From contig NC_016627.1 in assembly GCF_000237085.1 (NCBI RefSeq), positions 868,001 through 932,000 of the forward strand: DNA of 64,000 bases. Reading direction: 5' to 3'. Under the pieces are notes generated by a model. The model saw nothing but the letters and a program-made list of their open reading frames with translations, had not been told where the DNA came from and made no database searches. The stretch's first letter is position 1. Every line of letters begins with the position of its first letter. Shown here in pieces: positions 26,780 through 35,903 of the stretch. The stretch comes from Acetivibrio clariflavus DSM 19732 (lineage in GTDB: Bacteria > Bacillota > Clostridia > Acetivibrionales > Acetivibrionaceae). The translations under genes were made by a program, and so were the position numbers.

Positions 26780-27712
26780 CTATATTGTATTCGTATCTAA
26801 AATTTTTTGCTTTCTTTCTAAAAGGTCATTAGATAGCAATTGATTTTGTACATTTTCAAAACCGAGTCTTTCGATGGTTTCAGCTAGGCGCTCTCCGGCT
26901 TTGCCCTGCTCTTTATATAAAAGTATGGTCTTTTCAATTACATCCAAAGCTTCCTGTTTGTCTGTAAAAATCTTGTTAATAGGTTTTCCTAAGGCTATAC
27001 GTTTTCCCCATCTGCCACCGATATATATTTTATATCCGGTGCTGCCTTCCTTTACTGCATTAAAGGGACATTTTCCGATGCATCTTCCGCATTTGTTGCA
27101 CTCATCATTGTTTGTTTGGAGAACGCCGTCTACTACTTTTGATGCTTTTACCGGGCAGGTATTTTCTATAAAACATTTTTTGCACCCTTTGCATTTGTCT
27201 TTATCAAACTCGGGTATTCTCTGACCGATAATTCCTACGTCATTCAAATCAGGCTTAACGCAGTTATTTGGACATCCTCCGACAGCTATTTTAAATTTGT
27301 GAGGAAGCCTAACAGAAGAATAACCGTTAAAAAATCTTTTATGAATTTCTTCCGATATGGCAAAGGTATCAATTAATCCATATTGACATGTGGTACCTTT
27401 ACAGGATACCACTGGACGTACTTTAGGACCGGTACCTCCTGTTACAAGACCTTCTTTGGCTATATAGGCTCTAAAGTCTTCAATCTTATCATAAGGAATT
27501 CCCTGAACTTCTATGGATAGTCTGGTAGTAAAGGTTATAATACCATTACCGAAAAGTTCAGCAGCTTCCGAAATACATCTCATTTGAGCAGCCGTTATTT
27601 TTCCATTTACCGTTAGTACCCTTGCAGAGAAGTTGTCGGTACCTTTATTACTTAGAAATCCTAAAGCTTTAACTCTTTTTTCCTCTTCTGCACTAATGGT
27701 TAAGCATGCCAT
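26780..27712 (-). CDS. Siroheme sulfite/nitrite reductase-like protein with ferredoxin insert
   Basis: A 310-residue redox protein. The siroheme-[4Fe-4S] binding cysteines are present as CKGTTC (Cys104, Cys109) and GGCPNNC (Cys147, Cys151). Directly after lie two 4Fe-4S ferredoxin motifs: Cys174/177/180/186 and Cys205/208/211/215. This compact layout matches the small sulfite-reductase-like proteins of anaerobes and the C-terminal module of coenzyme F420-dependent sulfite reductase. It could reduce sulfite or nitrite with ferredoxin electrons; the physiological substrate cannot be told. Monocistronic, start ATG after GGGGGT. Confidence 0.85.
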   Translation of the reverse strand: MACLTISAEEEKRVKALGFLSNKGTDNFSARVLTVNGKITAAQMRCISEAAELFGNGIITFTTRLSIEVQGIPYDKIEDFRAYIAKEGLVTGGTGPKVRPVVSCKGTTCQYGLIDTFAISEEIHKRFFNGYSSVRLPHKFKIAVGGCPNNCVKPDLNDVGIIGQRIPEFDKDKCKGCKKCFIENTCPVKASKVVDGVLQTNNDECNKCGRCIGKCPFNAVKEGSTGYKIYIGGRWGKRIALGKPINKIFTDKQEALDVIEKTILLYKEQGKAGERLAETIERLGFENVQNQLLSNDLLERKQKILDTNTI

Positions 27713-27990
27713 AATAAAACCCCCAGTAATACTATATATTTATATATGTTTGCAATATTTCCGCATAATTCAAGTCGACGCCACTTTCAAGAATCGGAGT
27801 GATTGTTACAGACAAAGTATTTCGCAATAGCTTCCATAATAATTTTATTACTCTGCAGTTTCTGAAATGGATAAGCTATTATATGGTCCAAATATAATTT
27901 ATTATTATACATCATCGTTAACAATTGTACAAATACTACTAATTGTAAAATTAAAAAATATAATAATATTGAGAAATGGGGAATAAAGCT

Positions 27991-28530
27991 ATGATTGGGA
28001 TGCAGTACAGAATTAATTTACCAAGCGATTATGATATGCAGATAATCAGAGACAGAGTAAAGAATAATGGGAATAAGACCGATGGCTTTAAAGGATTACT
28101 TTTTAAATGTTACTTAATTCAAGAAAAGAATGTAGATAGTTTTGAAAATATATATTCTCCGCTTTATATCTGGAATGATAGTAATGGAATGAATCAATTT
28201 TTGTTTGGAGGCTTTTATGATAATATCATAAAGTCTTTCGGATGGCAGAAGATAAATATTGGGGTACCTCTTTTAATAGACCTGAAAGATGATTTTAAAG
28301 ATGCTAAATTTGTTATAGAATTAAGCAATGAAATTAATCCACAGATGTCTTTAGCAGCTTTTCCGGAGAGTATTTTAAAATCACAGAAAGAAGATACAGG
28401 GTGTGTTGGAAGGGTATGCATTTATAACCCGGATAAATGGAAGTACAGTCAGTTCTACTTCTATTTAGATAGACCGGAAGGTTTAAGTAAAAATAATGTA
28501 TACCAGATCTTGCATATATCCAGAGGATAA
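27991..28530 (+). CDS. DUF4865 family protein
   Basis: A 179-residue protein of unknown function. MIGMQYRINLPSDYDMQIIR, GFKGLLFKCYLIQEK, YSPLYIWNDSNGMNQFL and FGGFYDNIIKSFG fit DUF4865. No signal or membrane segment. ATG 27991 has GGGGA at a good distance; an in-frame ATG at 27976 lacks one. No operon partner. Confidence 0.75.
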   Translation: MIGMQYRINLPSDYDMQIIRDRVKNNGNKTDGFKGLLFKCYLIQEKNVDSFENIYSPLYIWNDSNGMNQFLFGGFYDNIIKSFGWQKINIGVPLLIDLKDDFKDAKFVIELSNEINPQMSLAAFPESILKSQKEDTGCVGRVCIYNPDKWKYSQFYFYLDRPEGLSKNNVYQILHISRG

Positions 28531-28596
28531 CATAAAGAAGAATTAAAATAACTTTTAAAATGTTGTTAACTTGATAAATATAACAGGATATTGGCA

Positions 28597-28640
28597 AATT
28601 ACCCCTCAAACCTTCCAAAGAATATTTGAGGGGTAATTGT
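28597..28640. terminator. Bidirectional terminator between DUF4865 gene and mtaA
   Basis: A 14-bp perfect stem, AATTACCCCTCAAA (28597-28610) with TTTGAGGGGTAATT (28625-28638), between convergent genes. Confidence 0.85.
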
Positions 28641-28654
28641 ATCAAAACAGATAA

Positions 28655-29665
28655 TTATTTAGTGTTATAGAATTCGTCAATTGCATTGAAGAATGCATCT
28701 ATGTTATCCCAGCTGGAAAGAGGGGGGATATCGCAGCCGGATGAAATAACAAAGTTTTTATGCTGGCAGCAATCCTTCATGATACTTAAGGTGGCTTCTC
28801 TTACAGATTCAGGTGTACCGTTTCTGAACTGGCATGCCGGGTCAACATTTCCAAAGACCATAGTGTCCGATGGAACAAGTTTCAGCATTTCAGCCATTTT
28901 TATAGCATTTCCAAAGTGGTAACCAGCTGCTCCAATGGACATAATTGAGTTAATCAATGGAATGGTATTACCACAGTTGTGATAGATCACGATAAAGTTT
29001 TCGTCCTGAACAGCATCTACAATTTCCTTAACATATTTTGATGAAAACTCATCAATAAGTCTTGGTGAAAGAAGTCCTGCAGCAGGTTCAGCAATAACAA
29101 CACCGTTGGCTCCGATTTCTTTATATGCCATAATATATTTAGTAATAAATTCAGTAGTTTTTCTTAGAGTTTCATGAACCATTTCGGGTTCTTCCTGACA
29201 GTTAACCATAATTTCTGTCATGTCCATCAATCTTCCTGCAAGGGAGAAAGGTCCAATTGTACCTGCAAATACCGGACGGTCTGTTATAAGAGTTAAAGCT
29301 TTTTCAATAGCTTTGATATACAAACCGGTGCGGCCTGCTCCAACTTCAGGAACTTTAAGAGCTATTGCATCTTCCATGCTTGAAATTATTTTTCCTACAA
29401 CTGTAGGCACTTCTCCTTCGGAAACTTTAATTTGAGAGCCAAAGGCTTCAGCTTCAACTGATAGATCCATCATGCTCAATGAAGCTGAAGTTGGACAGCG
29501 GTCTGCAATTAGTTTCATACCCATTGCCTGTTTTTCACTGTCTGATATAAGGTCGATAACACTTATTCCCATCAAAGTAATCGAAGGGAAAGATAATACT
29601 GGCATAGCTTTTTTTACATCGGCATCATGTAATTCCTTAAGCCAATTTTTCATGTTTTGTTTCAT
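28655..29665 (-). CDS. mtaA: MtaA-type methylcorrinoid methyltransferase (UroD fold)
   Basis: A 336-residue member of the uroporphyrinogen decarboxylase superfamily. Methyltransferase members carry a zinc site HxC...C, seen here as His229 and Cys231 in YHNCGN and Cys311 in SSGCDIP. In methanogens MtaA moves the methyl group from MtaC to coenzyme M. Clostridia are not expected to make coenzyme M, so the acceptor here is more likely tetrahydrofolate; that is inference. It is divergent from mtaC with a 414-bp shared control region. GGAGG precedes the ATG. Confidence 0.85.
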   Translation of the reverse strand: MKQNMKNWLKELHDADVKKAMPVLSFPSITLMGISVIDLISDSEKQAMGMKLIADRCPTSASLSMMDLSVEAEAFGSQIKVSEGEVPTVVGKIISSMEDAIALKVPEVGAGRTGLYIKAIEKALTLITDRPVFAGTIGPFSLAGRLMDMTEIMVNCQEEPEMVHETLRKTTEFITKYIMAYKEIGANGVVIAEPAAGLLSPRLIDEFSSKYVKEIVDAVQDENFIVIYHNCGNTIPLINSIMSIGAAGYHFGNAIKMAEMLKLVPSDTMVFGNVDPACQFRNGTPESVREATLSIMKDCCQHKNFVISSGCDIPPLSSWDNIDAFFNAIDEFYNTK

Positions 29666-30079
29666 TATTATACCTCCATGAGCTGCTAATGCTCAAAAAT
29701 ATTTTTAATACAGCATTGCTGGATTTGATATATTCATTTTAAGAAAAAAAGAAAATAAATTGTATGACATTTTTGTGATTATTGGTAAGTATTTTATCAA
29801 GTTATAGTGACGGCTGGAATTTGGCTTAACATTTATAGTACTTTTTACAGTTTTTTTGTTGTTAAATATAAAGAAGAAATGAAATACATTATGAATATTG
29901 ATTTTCTTTTTAGTATAGTATGGATATTCGTGTGCATAATAAGCATGTTAACTTTTTTCGATGAACATTAAAATGTACAAAAAAAATCAAATATTTTCAA
30001 TACAGAAAATGAGCTATAGACTAAAATAAAAATAAATAAGTTATTTATCAAAAAGTAATATAAATTTGGAGGAATCATA
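29666..30079. other. Divergent control region mtaA / mtaC
   Basis: About 410 nt, AT-rich. It contains TTTGATATATT at 29724-29734, similar to a direct repeat upstream of mtaB. No riboswitch fold is recognised. Confidence 0.35.
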
Positions 30080-30718
30080 ATGAGTATTTTAAATGAAATT
30101 TCCGAAAATCTTCAAATGGGTAAAGCAAAAGTTGTAAAAGAACTGGTTAATCAAGCTATAGCTGAAGGTTACAGCGCAGAAGCGATTTTAAAAGACGGAC
30201 TTTTGTTAGGTATGGGCATAATCGGTGAAAAGTTCAAAAAAGATGAAGTTTACGTACCGGATGTGCTTATCGCTGCCAGAGCAATGAACGCAGGAACTGA
30301 AATACTTAAGCCATTGCTTGCTTCAAGCGGTGTTAAGGCAGCAGGCAAGGTTGTTCTCGGAACAGTTGCCGGTGACCTGCATGATATCGGGAAGAATCTT
30401 GTAAGAATGATGATGGAAGGAAAAGGCTTAGAGGTTATAGATTTAGGTGTTGATGTTCCGGCACAGAAATTTATTGATGTAGCAGTTCAGGAAAATGCAC
30501 AGATAATAGCTTGTTCCGCTCTTTTAACCACTACTATGGGCGAAATTGAAAATGTAGTAAAAGCAGCTGTTGACTCCGGTGTTCGTGACAAAGTAACCAT
30601 TATGATTGGTGGCGCGCCTGTAACACAGAGTTTCTGTGAAAAAGTTGGAGCAGACATTTACACTCCTGATGCAGCATCAGCCGCTGATGCTGCTGCAAAA
30701 GTTTGCGCTTCAAAATAA
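30080..30718 (+). CDS. mtaC: Methanol corrinoid protein
   Basis: A 212-residue cobalamin-binding methyl carrier. The N-terminal helical cap (about 1-85, with AIAEGYSAEAILKDGLLLGM) is followed by a Rossmann B12 domain. The lower-ligand motif DxHxxG is GDLHDIGKNL (Asp99, His101, Gly104), with SALLTTTM near 146 and GGAP near 177. It accepts the methyl group from MtaB on Co(I) and delivers it to MtaA. GGAGG precedes ATG, and a terminator follows, so the gene is transcribed alone. Confidence 0.93.
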   Translation: MSILNEISENLQMGKAKVVKELVNQAIAEGYSAEAILKDGLLLGMGIIGEKFKKDEVYVPDVLIAARAMNAGTEILKPLLASSGVKAAGKVVLGTVAGDLHDIGKNLVRMMMEGKGLEVIDLGVDVPAQKFIDVAVQENAQIIACSALLTTTMGEIENVVKAAVDSGVRDKVTIMIGGAPVTQSFCEKVGADIYTPDAASAADAAAKVCASK

Positions 30719-30778
30719 TAATATTCATCAGTATAAATAAGACATTTTTAAATAGTACAAAAAATTTTCAAAATGGGT

Positions 30779-30819
30779 GGAACTCTGAAGAAGCCAAGGC
30801 TTTATTCAGAGTTCCTTTT
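30779..30819 (+). terminator. Terminator after mtaC
   Basis: GGAACTCTGAA (30779-30789) pairs with TTCAGAGTTCC (30805-30815) and is followed by TTTTCC. The loop has a further GCC/GGC pairing. Confidence 0.85.
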
Positions 30820-30846
30820 CCGTGTTTTTAGCTGGATTAACATGAA

Positions 30847-30876
30847 TTGACTTTTACTATCATTTATTTATATAGT
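30847..30876 (+). promoter_or_regulatory. Candidate promoter for the PocR-AraC regulator
   Basis: TTGACT (30847-30852), an 18-nt spacer and TATAGT (30871-30876). An inverted repeat TGAAAAC (31009-31015)/GTTTTCA (31029-31035) lies nearer the gene and may be an autoregulatory site. Confidence 0.45.
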
Positions 30877-31068
30877 ATACTAAAATGTGGTCAATATACT
30901 GCATCCTAGGATATGAACAATTAAATGATCAACTATTTTAGTATTGAATTTGACTGATAAATTATATTAAACGTCGCAGATTTCTATGAATTAATGGACA
31001 TGATTTCGTGAAAACTTTAATTGGTAAGGTTTTCATGAAACAAGTAGTATAGGGGGCAGGACTTTATT

Positions 31069-32364
31069 ATGAACATTCAATTGAGAGATACCAATGAAAT
31101 CACTTTTGATTTGGATAAAGCAATAAAAAGTTTAAAAGCATACAGTCAGTCCACTGGAATAGAAAGTTTTATCATAGACTCCAAAGGTCAGTGCATCCAT
31201 AGTTTCGGTAAAAACACAGAATTGTGCAATTTGTGTCAGAAACTCCGCGATAACACAAATAAAGATTCCCAGTGTGCCAGTGTCCACCTTTATGGAAGTT
31301 ATCAGGCAGAAAGGTTTGGAGGGAAGTATATATTTTTCTGTCCGATGGGATTTGTGCATTGGGCGGCTCCTATTACAGTTGACGACACTTTGTTTGGTGC
31401 TTTCATCGGTGGACCCGTTCTGATGCTTGATCCGGATGAATTTATGCTTAATGATATAATCAAGGAAAACGGTTTGAATGATGAGCAGGTTCGTGAACTT
31501 AATGAGTATATCGGCAAAGTTCCGGTAATAGAGCCTGAAAGGGTAAACAATTTAGCCGAGCTTTTGGCAATTGTCGCAGGCAATATCTCTAAAGGCAATA
31601 GTTTAAGCTATGAACAAAAAGGTGAGGCTCAGGAAATTCAGTCGGATATCTCCGAGTGGATACACTATATGAAAGCTATAGAACAGCAGGAAAGCGAATA
31701 TTCGACCTATCCTCTGGAAAAAGAAAAGCTGTTGCTCTCAAAAATTGCACTGGGCGATAAGCAGGAATCCCAAAAAATATTGAATGAGATACTTGGATAT
31801 GTGTTCTTTTCTTCCGGCAATGATTTTGAGGTAATAAGGGCAAGAACTCTTGAACTTATAGTATTGCTTTCAAGGGCGGCTGTGGAAGGCGGCGCAAATG
31901 TAGAAGAGATATTCGGTTTGAATTACAAATATCTCTCGGAAATTTATCAATATAAAACTGTTGAAGACCTAACTTTTTGGCTTTCCAAAATAATGGCCAG
32001 ATTTACCGACTGCGTTTTCAATCTGGCTGATATTAGGCACAAAGATACTATTTACAAAGCTTTGGATTACATTAAAAGGAATTATGCCAATCCAATAACT
32101 CTTGAAGAGGTGGCAAATCACGTTTTTTTGAATCCATCGTACTTTAGCAAAATTTTTAAGAACGAAATGAAATGCACCTTTGTTGCCTATGTGAATAAAG
32201 TTCGAATAAATGCAAGTAAAAACCTTTTACTCAATAACAATATTCCGCTGTCAGACATAATAGCCCTGGTTGGATTTGATGATCAGAGTTATTTTACAAA
32301 GGTGTTCAAAAAGGAGGTTGGTATAACGCCAGGTAAATTTAGAGCGACAAGAGGCAGGGGATAA
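31069..32364 (+). CDS. PocR-domain AraC-family transcriptional regulator
   Basis: A 431-residue regulator. Residues about 10-175 form a PocR ligand-binding domain: IDSKGQCIHSFG, the cysteine pair CNLC, GGKYIFFCPMGFVHWAAPI and GAFIGGPVLM. PocR domains bind small organic molecules such as propanediol. Residues about 330-431 are an AraC double helix-turn-helix (NPITLEEVANHVFLNPSYFS, FDDQSYFTKVFKKEVGITPG). It sits between mtaC and the mtaB-cobW unit, so it probably senses methanol or a C1 product and activates the mta genes. GGGGGCAGG precedes ATG. Confidence 0.88.
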   Translation: MNIQLRDTNEITFDLDKAIKSLKAYSQSTGIESFIIDSKGQCIHSFGKNTELCNLCQKLRDNTNKDSQCASVHLYGSYQAERFGGKYIFFCPMGFVHWAAPITVDDTLFGAFIGGPVLMLDPDEFMLNDIIKENGLNDEQVRELNEYIGKVPVIEPERVNNLAELLAIVAGNISKGNSLSYEQKGEAQEIQSDISEWIHYMKAIEQQESEYSTYPLEKEKLLLSKIALGDKQESQKILNEILGYVFFSSGNDFEVIRARTLELIVLLSRAAVEGGANVEEIFGLNYKYLSEIYQYKTVEDLTFWLSKIMARFTDCVFNLADIRHKDTIYKALDYIKRNYANPITLEEVANHVFLNPSYFSKIFKNEMKCTFVAYVNKVRINASKNLLLNNNIPLSDIIALVGFDDQSYFTKVFKKEVGITPGKFRATRGRG

Positions 32365-32368
32365 AAAT

Positions 32369-33301
32369 TTATTCCTCAAACAACATTGATATACCCGCCT
32401 TATCCAGGTCTTCACCGATAAAACATACTGAAGGCTCAATATTGTGGGTAATTTCCTTTATTTCATAAATTCCGTCAACATAGTTGAATTCCAGTATACC
32501 TTTTTCGCTGTTTACATGGCCTTTTGCCCTAATTAATGTACCAAAGGTACCTTTTGCAAGGGTGGCTAACTTTTCGCTTAGTTTTGCCTTGGAACAATTG
32601 AATTGTGGAACCAAACCAAATGCCGTAAAATTATGATCGCCATGTGTATGATGAGAAGAACCCGCATTATTTAATTGTACTTTTTCCAGGGCAGAAGCAT
32701 GTTTTTGAACATGTAAAAGGCTTAAAAAGTCTTTGTTGTCCATATTTGACCATTCTCCGGAAAATATCTCAACGCCAGGGTTAATGCCTTGCAATTCTTC
32801 CATTATTTTAATCAATGTATCTTTAGAAATGCCCTTTATTTTACTTAGTATGAGTTTATCGGCATATCTTATCTGGTTTTCGAAAAAATAGCCATAGTGC
32901 TCTCTTTGCTTAAGAAAATTAATGCAATCAATAACTGTAAAGGCCGAGCATAAGTTTAATTTGGAATTAATTTGCGGATTATTGAATATATCGTACATTT
33001 CACTTAACACGAATATTCCTGAAGGTTCTATAAGAATTCTGTCAGGACGAAAGTCCTCCGCAATACTTAAAAGCGCAGTCATAAAGTCGTGTTTTAGAGT
33101 ACAGCAGATACAACCGCTGGATATTTCAATAACAGATAACCCTTCGTGCCCGAGTAATTTACCGTCTATACCCACTTTGCCGAATTCATTTTCTAAAATT
33201 ACTACTCTTTCGTTATTTTCCGCCAATGCAGCAGCTAAATGTCTGATGAGTGTTGTTTTTCCTGCACCAAGGAATCCAGAAATTACATTTACTTTAATCA
33301 T
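32369..33301 (-). CDS. CobW/COG0523 G3E-family metallochaperone GTPase
   Basis: A 310-residue P-loop GTPase. Walker A is GFLGAGKTT (residues 9-17), the metal-binding CxCC motif is GCICC (Cys64, 66, 67), and a histidine-rich loop HHTHGDH lies near residue 220. The C-terminal CobW_C domain follows. COG0523 proteins deliver metal ions, often zinc, to client enzymes. It lies downstream of mtaB on the same strand, separated by a hairpin, so zinc loading of MtaB or MtaA is a natural guess. The stop is 4 bp from the convergent regulator gene. Confidence 0.88.
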   Translation of the reverse strand: MIKVNVISGFLGAGKTTLIRHLAAALAENNERVVILENEFGKVGIDGKLLGHEGLSVIEISSGCICCTLKHDFMTALLSIAEDFRPDRILIEPSGIFVLSEMYDIFNNPQINSKLNLCSAFTVIDCINFLKQREHYGYFFENQIRYADKLILSKIKGISKDTLIKIMEELQGINPGVEIFSGEWSNMDNKDFLSLLHVQKHASALEKVQLNNAGSSHHTHGDHNFTAFGLVPQFNCSKAKLSEKLATLAKGTFGTLIRAKGHVNSEKGILEFNYVDGIYEIKEITHNIEPSVCFIGEDLDKAGISMLFEE

Positions 33302-33335
33302 AAGATGTTCATCCTTTTATAGGTATTATTAACTC

Positions 33336-33375
33336 AACTTTTCAAGCTGTATCAACCGATACAGCTTGAAAAGTT
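33336..33375 (-). other. Intercistronic hairpin between mtaB and cobW-like gene
   Basis: An 18-bp perfect stem (33336-33353 and 33358-33375) with a 4-nt loop. No T run follows on the transcribed strand, so it looks more like an RNA-stabilising or attenuating element than a full terminator. It may keep mtaB mRNA more abundant than the chaperone message. Confidence 0.7.
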
Positions 33376-33397
33376 AAATGGAAGAGTTATTTAATCA

Positions 33398-34780
33398 TTA
33401 GATTTTAAGGTCATATTTTTGAGGGTCCAGTTTACCGGATTCGTCTCTTTCTATCATTTCTGATATAAATTCTTCCACGTCTTCCGGGATAGCTTCGATT
33501 TGTCTCTTCATTGAAGGCAGGTATTGGAGTTCTCTCTCACTGACTTGCACTTTGTTATCTGCAACAGCTTTCTCTAAAACATCGATGGCTTTCAGTGCCG
33601 CAACTTTGGAACGTTCAAAAGGAGTATCTTTTTTGATTATTTCTTTGGATATTTCGATTACTACATCGGGTCTTAAAACATAGGCCTGTGGGTCAAACTT
33701 GCTGTCAGAATCACACAACCAGTCTCTGAGCAATAAAGCGCTTTCTTTACCGGAAGCTGCTGCTGTATTCATTAGTCTGCAGTCGTATGCCAATTGTTCA
33801 AGGGATACGGTTGGAGCCATTCCGCCTAAGAGTTTTATGTTCTGGACCGATTCGTTACTCCAAAGGTCAGCAACACAGGCTGCTATATTTCCCACTGGGC
33901 TTAGATGTGCACATGCACTGGATTTACCCTCCATGGATATTGGAGTACCTGTTATGGCTTTTATATACACTCCTTCATATCCACAGTCTTTGTGGGGTCC
34001 AAAAGCACCTTCTTCAATGGCAACCAGGCTTCTTACCGATGAAATTACCCTAACAACAGCTGAGAAGATTTTTGGAACAAAACCTCTGTCGGCAAGTACC
34101 ATTACAGTGTTTGCAAATCCGCAAGCGGAGTCACCGGCTGCGATCGTTCCGGTTCTGTCGGCAATTGCTTTTATTTCTTTCCAAAGCCTGGACATATCCA
34201 TTGAGCCGAGAACACCAAGGGAGAATAAGGATTTATCTATTTCGCAGAACATCATTGCCTCATCGTGCATGTCCTTGCCACCGATAGATTCGATGGAAAG
34301 CAAGTCTGCACCTGCTTTGGCACAGCCTTCAAAAGTTTCCATTATGGCATCCCAATGGCTTCCGTGCCACATATGTGGAGATTTTTTATCTTCTCTGATA
34401 TCCACTGGTGTAATTCTCATGACACTCTTTAATCCATGCTTTGCCTCATAATCGTACATGATTTCTCTGACAGCTTTGGTTATTTCAACTCCCCATTCAG
34501 GATTGTAGGTGGTTGGAGGAAGGAGTTCAATTTCAACTACAAGTCCCGGGACATACAATTCTTTAGCTCTCTTTAAAGCATCTTCAATAATAGCTTTATA
34601 TTCTTTAATGACATCAGGCATGCTGTCTTTTGTGATAATCATGGTCGGAAGAGTAAAGTTCAATTCGGGATAAATAGTTCCGCCGCCGATTACCAATCCG
34701 TTTTTACATACAACAGGCTTCTTAGATACACCGTAAACAAAATCGTTAACATTATCGTAAGCTAATTGGTTGAATTTCAT
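33398..34780 (-). CDS. mtaB: Methanol:corrinoid protein methyltransferase
   Basis: A 460-residue zinc enzyme that cleaves the C-O bond of methanol and methylates MtaC. The length equals Methanosarcina MtaB. The zinc ligands known there (Glu164, Cys220, Cys269) fall at Glu164 in LSIESIGG, Cys220 in GDSACGF and Cys266 in HKDCGYEG here. I chose the ATG at 34780 (MKFNQLAYDNVNDFVYG) because GAAGGAG lies ahead of it; the frame is open further upstream without a ribosome site. Transcribed toward cobW. The reaction should feed methanol carbon into C1 metabolism. Confidence 0.94.
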   Translation of the reverse strand: MKFNQLAYDNVNDFVYGVSKKPVVCKNGLVIGGGTIYPELNFTLPTMIITKDSMPDVIKEYKAIIEDALKRAKELYVPGLVVEIELLPPTTYNPEWGVEITKAVREIMYDYEAKHGLKSVMRITPVDIREDKKSPHMWHGSHWDAIMETFEGCAKAGADLLSIESIGGKDMHDEAMMFCEIDKSLFSLGVLGSMDMSRLWKEIKAIADRTGTIAAGDSACGFANTVMVLADRGFVPKIFSAVVRVISSVRSLVAIEEGAFGPHKDCGYEGVYIKAITGTPISMEGKSSACAHLSPVGNIAACVADLWSNESVQNIKLLGGMAPTVSLEQLAYDCRLMNTAAASGKESALLLRDWLCDSDSKFDPQAYVLRPDVVIEISKEIIKKDTPFERSKVAALKAIDVLEKAVADNKVQVSERELQYLPSMKRQIEAIPEDVEEFISEMIERDESGKLDPQKYDLKI

Positions 34781-35105
34781 ACCTACAACACTCCTTCGTC
34801 TAGATTGAATTAATTTAATTATAAGGTTGTGGGATTTTGAATTCTTGAACAATTTTTAGTTTTTTAGAATAAAATAATAATCTTATAGAATTAATTTGGA
34901 TTATTTTGATTTGGAAATTTTAAACACTAAAAATATTTATATAATAGAAAAAATACTTCTATATTAAGCAAATAATATTTGATATTATAAAATTTGATAT
35001 TATTTTGGATAAATATTTATTGTTTATATATTCAAAATAAAATATAAACTTTAATTTTTATACATTTCCTATGAAAAACATATATAATAAGAAATGGAGA
35101 TAAAT
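34781..35105. other. Divergent control region mtaB / DUF1638
   Basis: Very AT-rich. It contains a direct repeat TTTGATATTAT at 34978-34988 and 34993-35003, with 15-nt period; a similar TTTGATATATT occurs in the mtaA-mtaC region. Candidate AraC-type half sites, but the base composition makes chance matches likely. Confidence 0.35.
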
Positions 35106-35843
35106 ATGCTGAAGCTTAAGGTAATAGCATGCGATGTACTAAATAGGGAGATATCTTTTCTGGCCAGTCAATCAAAAAATTATATTGATGTAACCTATTT
35201 AAACCAAGGTTTGCACAATACGCCGGACAAGCTTAGAGAGATCCTTCAGGCGGAAATAGACAAAGTTAAATTTCCTTATAATTATTATAATACTTGCCCG
35301 GACTATGATTATATTATTCTGGCCTATGGTTTGTGCAGCAATGGTATTGTGGGAATTAAAAGCAGAAATGTTCCTTTGGTAATACCTAGGGCACATGACT
35401 GTATAACGCTGCTTTTAGGTTCAAAGGAAAAATATAAGACCATTTTTGAAAAAAATCCGGGAACTTATTGGTTTTCCAGCGGCTGGATAGAGCGTGCCTG
35501 GCAACCGAGCGAACTTAAATATAAAGTTCTTTTGGAAGAGTATACACAGAAGTACGGAGAGGAAAATGCTGAGTTCCTTATGGAAATGGAACAAAGCTGG
35601 ATGAAAGAGTATAAAAATGCAGCATTTATTGCCTGGGACTGCTTAAAAAACAATGAATATTATGCGGATTTTACGAAGAAATCTGCGGAATTTTTTAACT
35701 GGGATTATCTTGAGATTAAAGGAAGCTGTTCGCTGTTGCAAAATATATTAAATGGTGAATTTAAAGACAATGAGGTGCTGATAGTTCCTCCGGGTTCAAC
35801 GGTAGGTGCTTCCTATGATGATGAAATAATAAAGTATACTTAA
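35106..35843 (+). CDS. DUF1638 protein of corrinoid-methyltransferase loci
   Basis: A 245-residue protein matching DUF1638: LKVIACDVLNREISFLAS, YDYIILAYGLCSNGIVGI, PRAHDCITLLLGSKEKY and GTYWFSSGWIERA. DUF1638 genes often neighbour methylamine and methanol methyltransferase genes in methanogens and anaerobic bacteria. The activity is unknown; conserved Cys and His suggest metal or cofactor binding. ATG 35106 has GGAG six bases ahead. It begins a likely operon with cobT and the activase. Confidence 0.8.
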   Translation: MLKLKVIACDVLNREISFLASQSKNYIDVTYLNQGLHNTPDKLREILQAEIDKVKFPYNYYNTCPDYDYIILAYGLCSNGIVGIKSRNVPLVIPRAHDCITLLLGSKEKYKTIFEKNPGTYWFSSGWIERAWQPSELKYKVLLEEYTQKYGEENAEFLMEMEQSWMKEYKNAAFIAWDCLKNNEYYADFTKKSAEFFNWDYLEIKGSCSLLQNILNGEFKDNEVLIVPPGSTVGASYDDEIIKYT

Positions 35844-35903
35844 ACTAAAAAGGAAGACTAATGAATTTTCATATATATAATTTTATGAAGAAGGAGCGAT
35901 AAA

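Noticed and set aside
33699-34451. 250-codon open frame on the + strand opposite mtaB
   Set aside because: MtaB has zinc ligands, correct length and a ribosome site; the opposite frame has no ribosome site and no family motif, so it is a by-product of mtaB codon use.
34978-35003. TTTGATATTAT direct repeat as a proven regulator site
   Set aside because: The region is nearly all A and T, so repeats occur by chance; kept only as a weak candidate.
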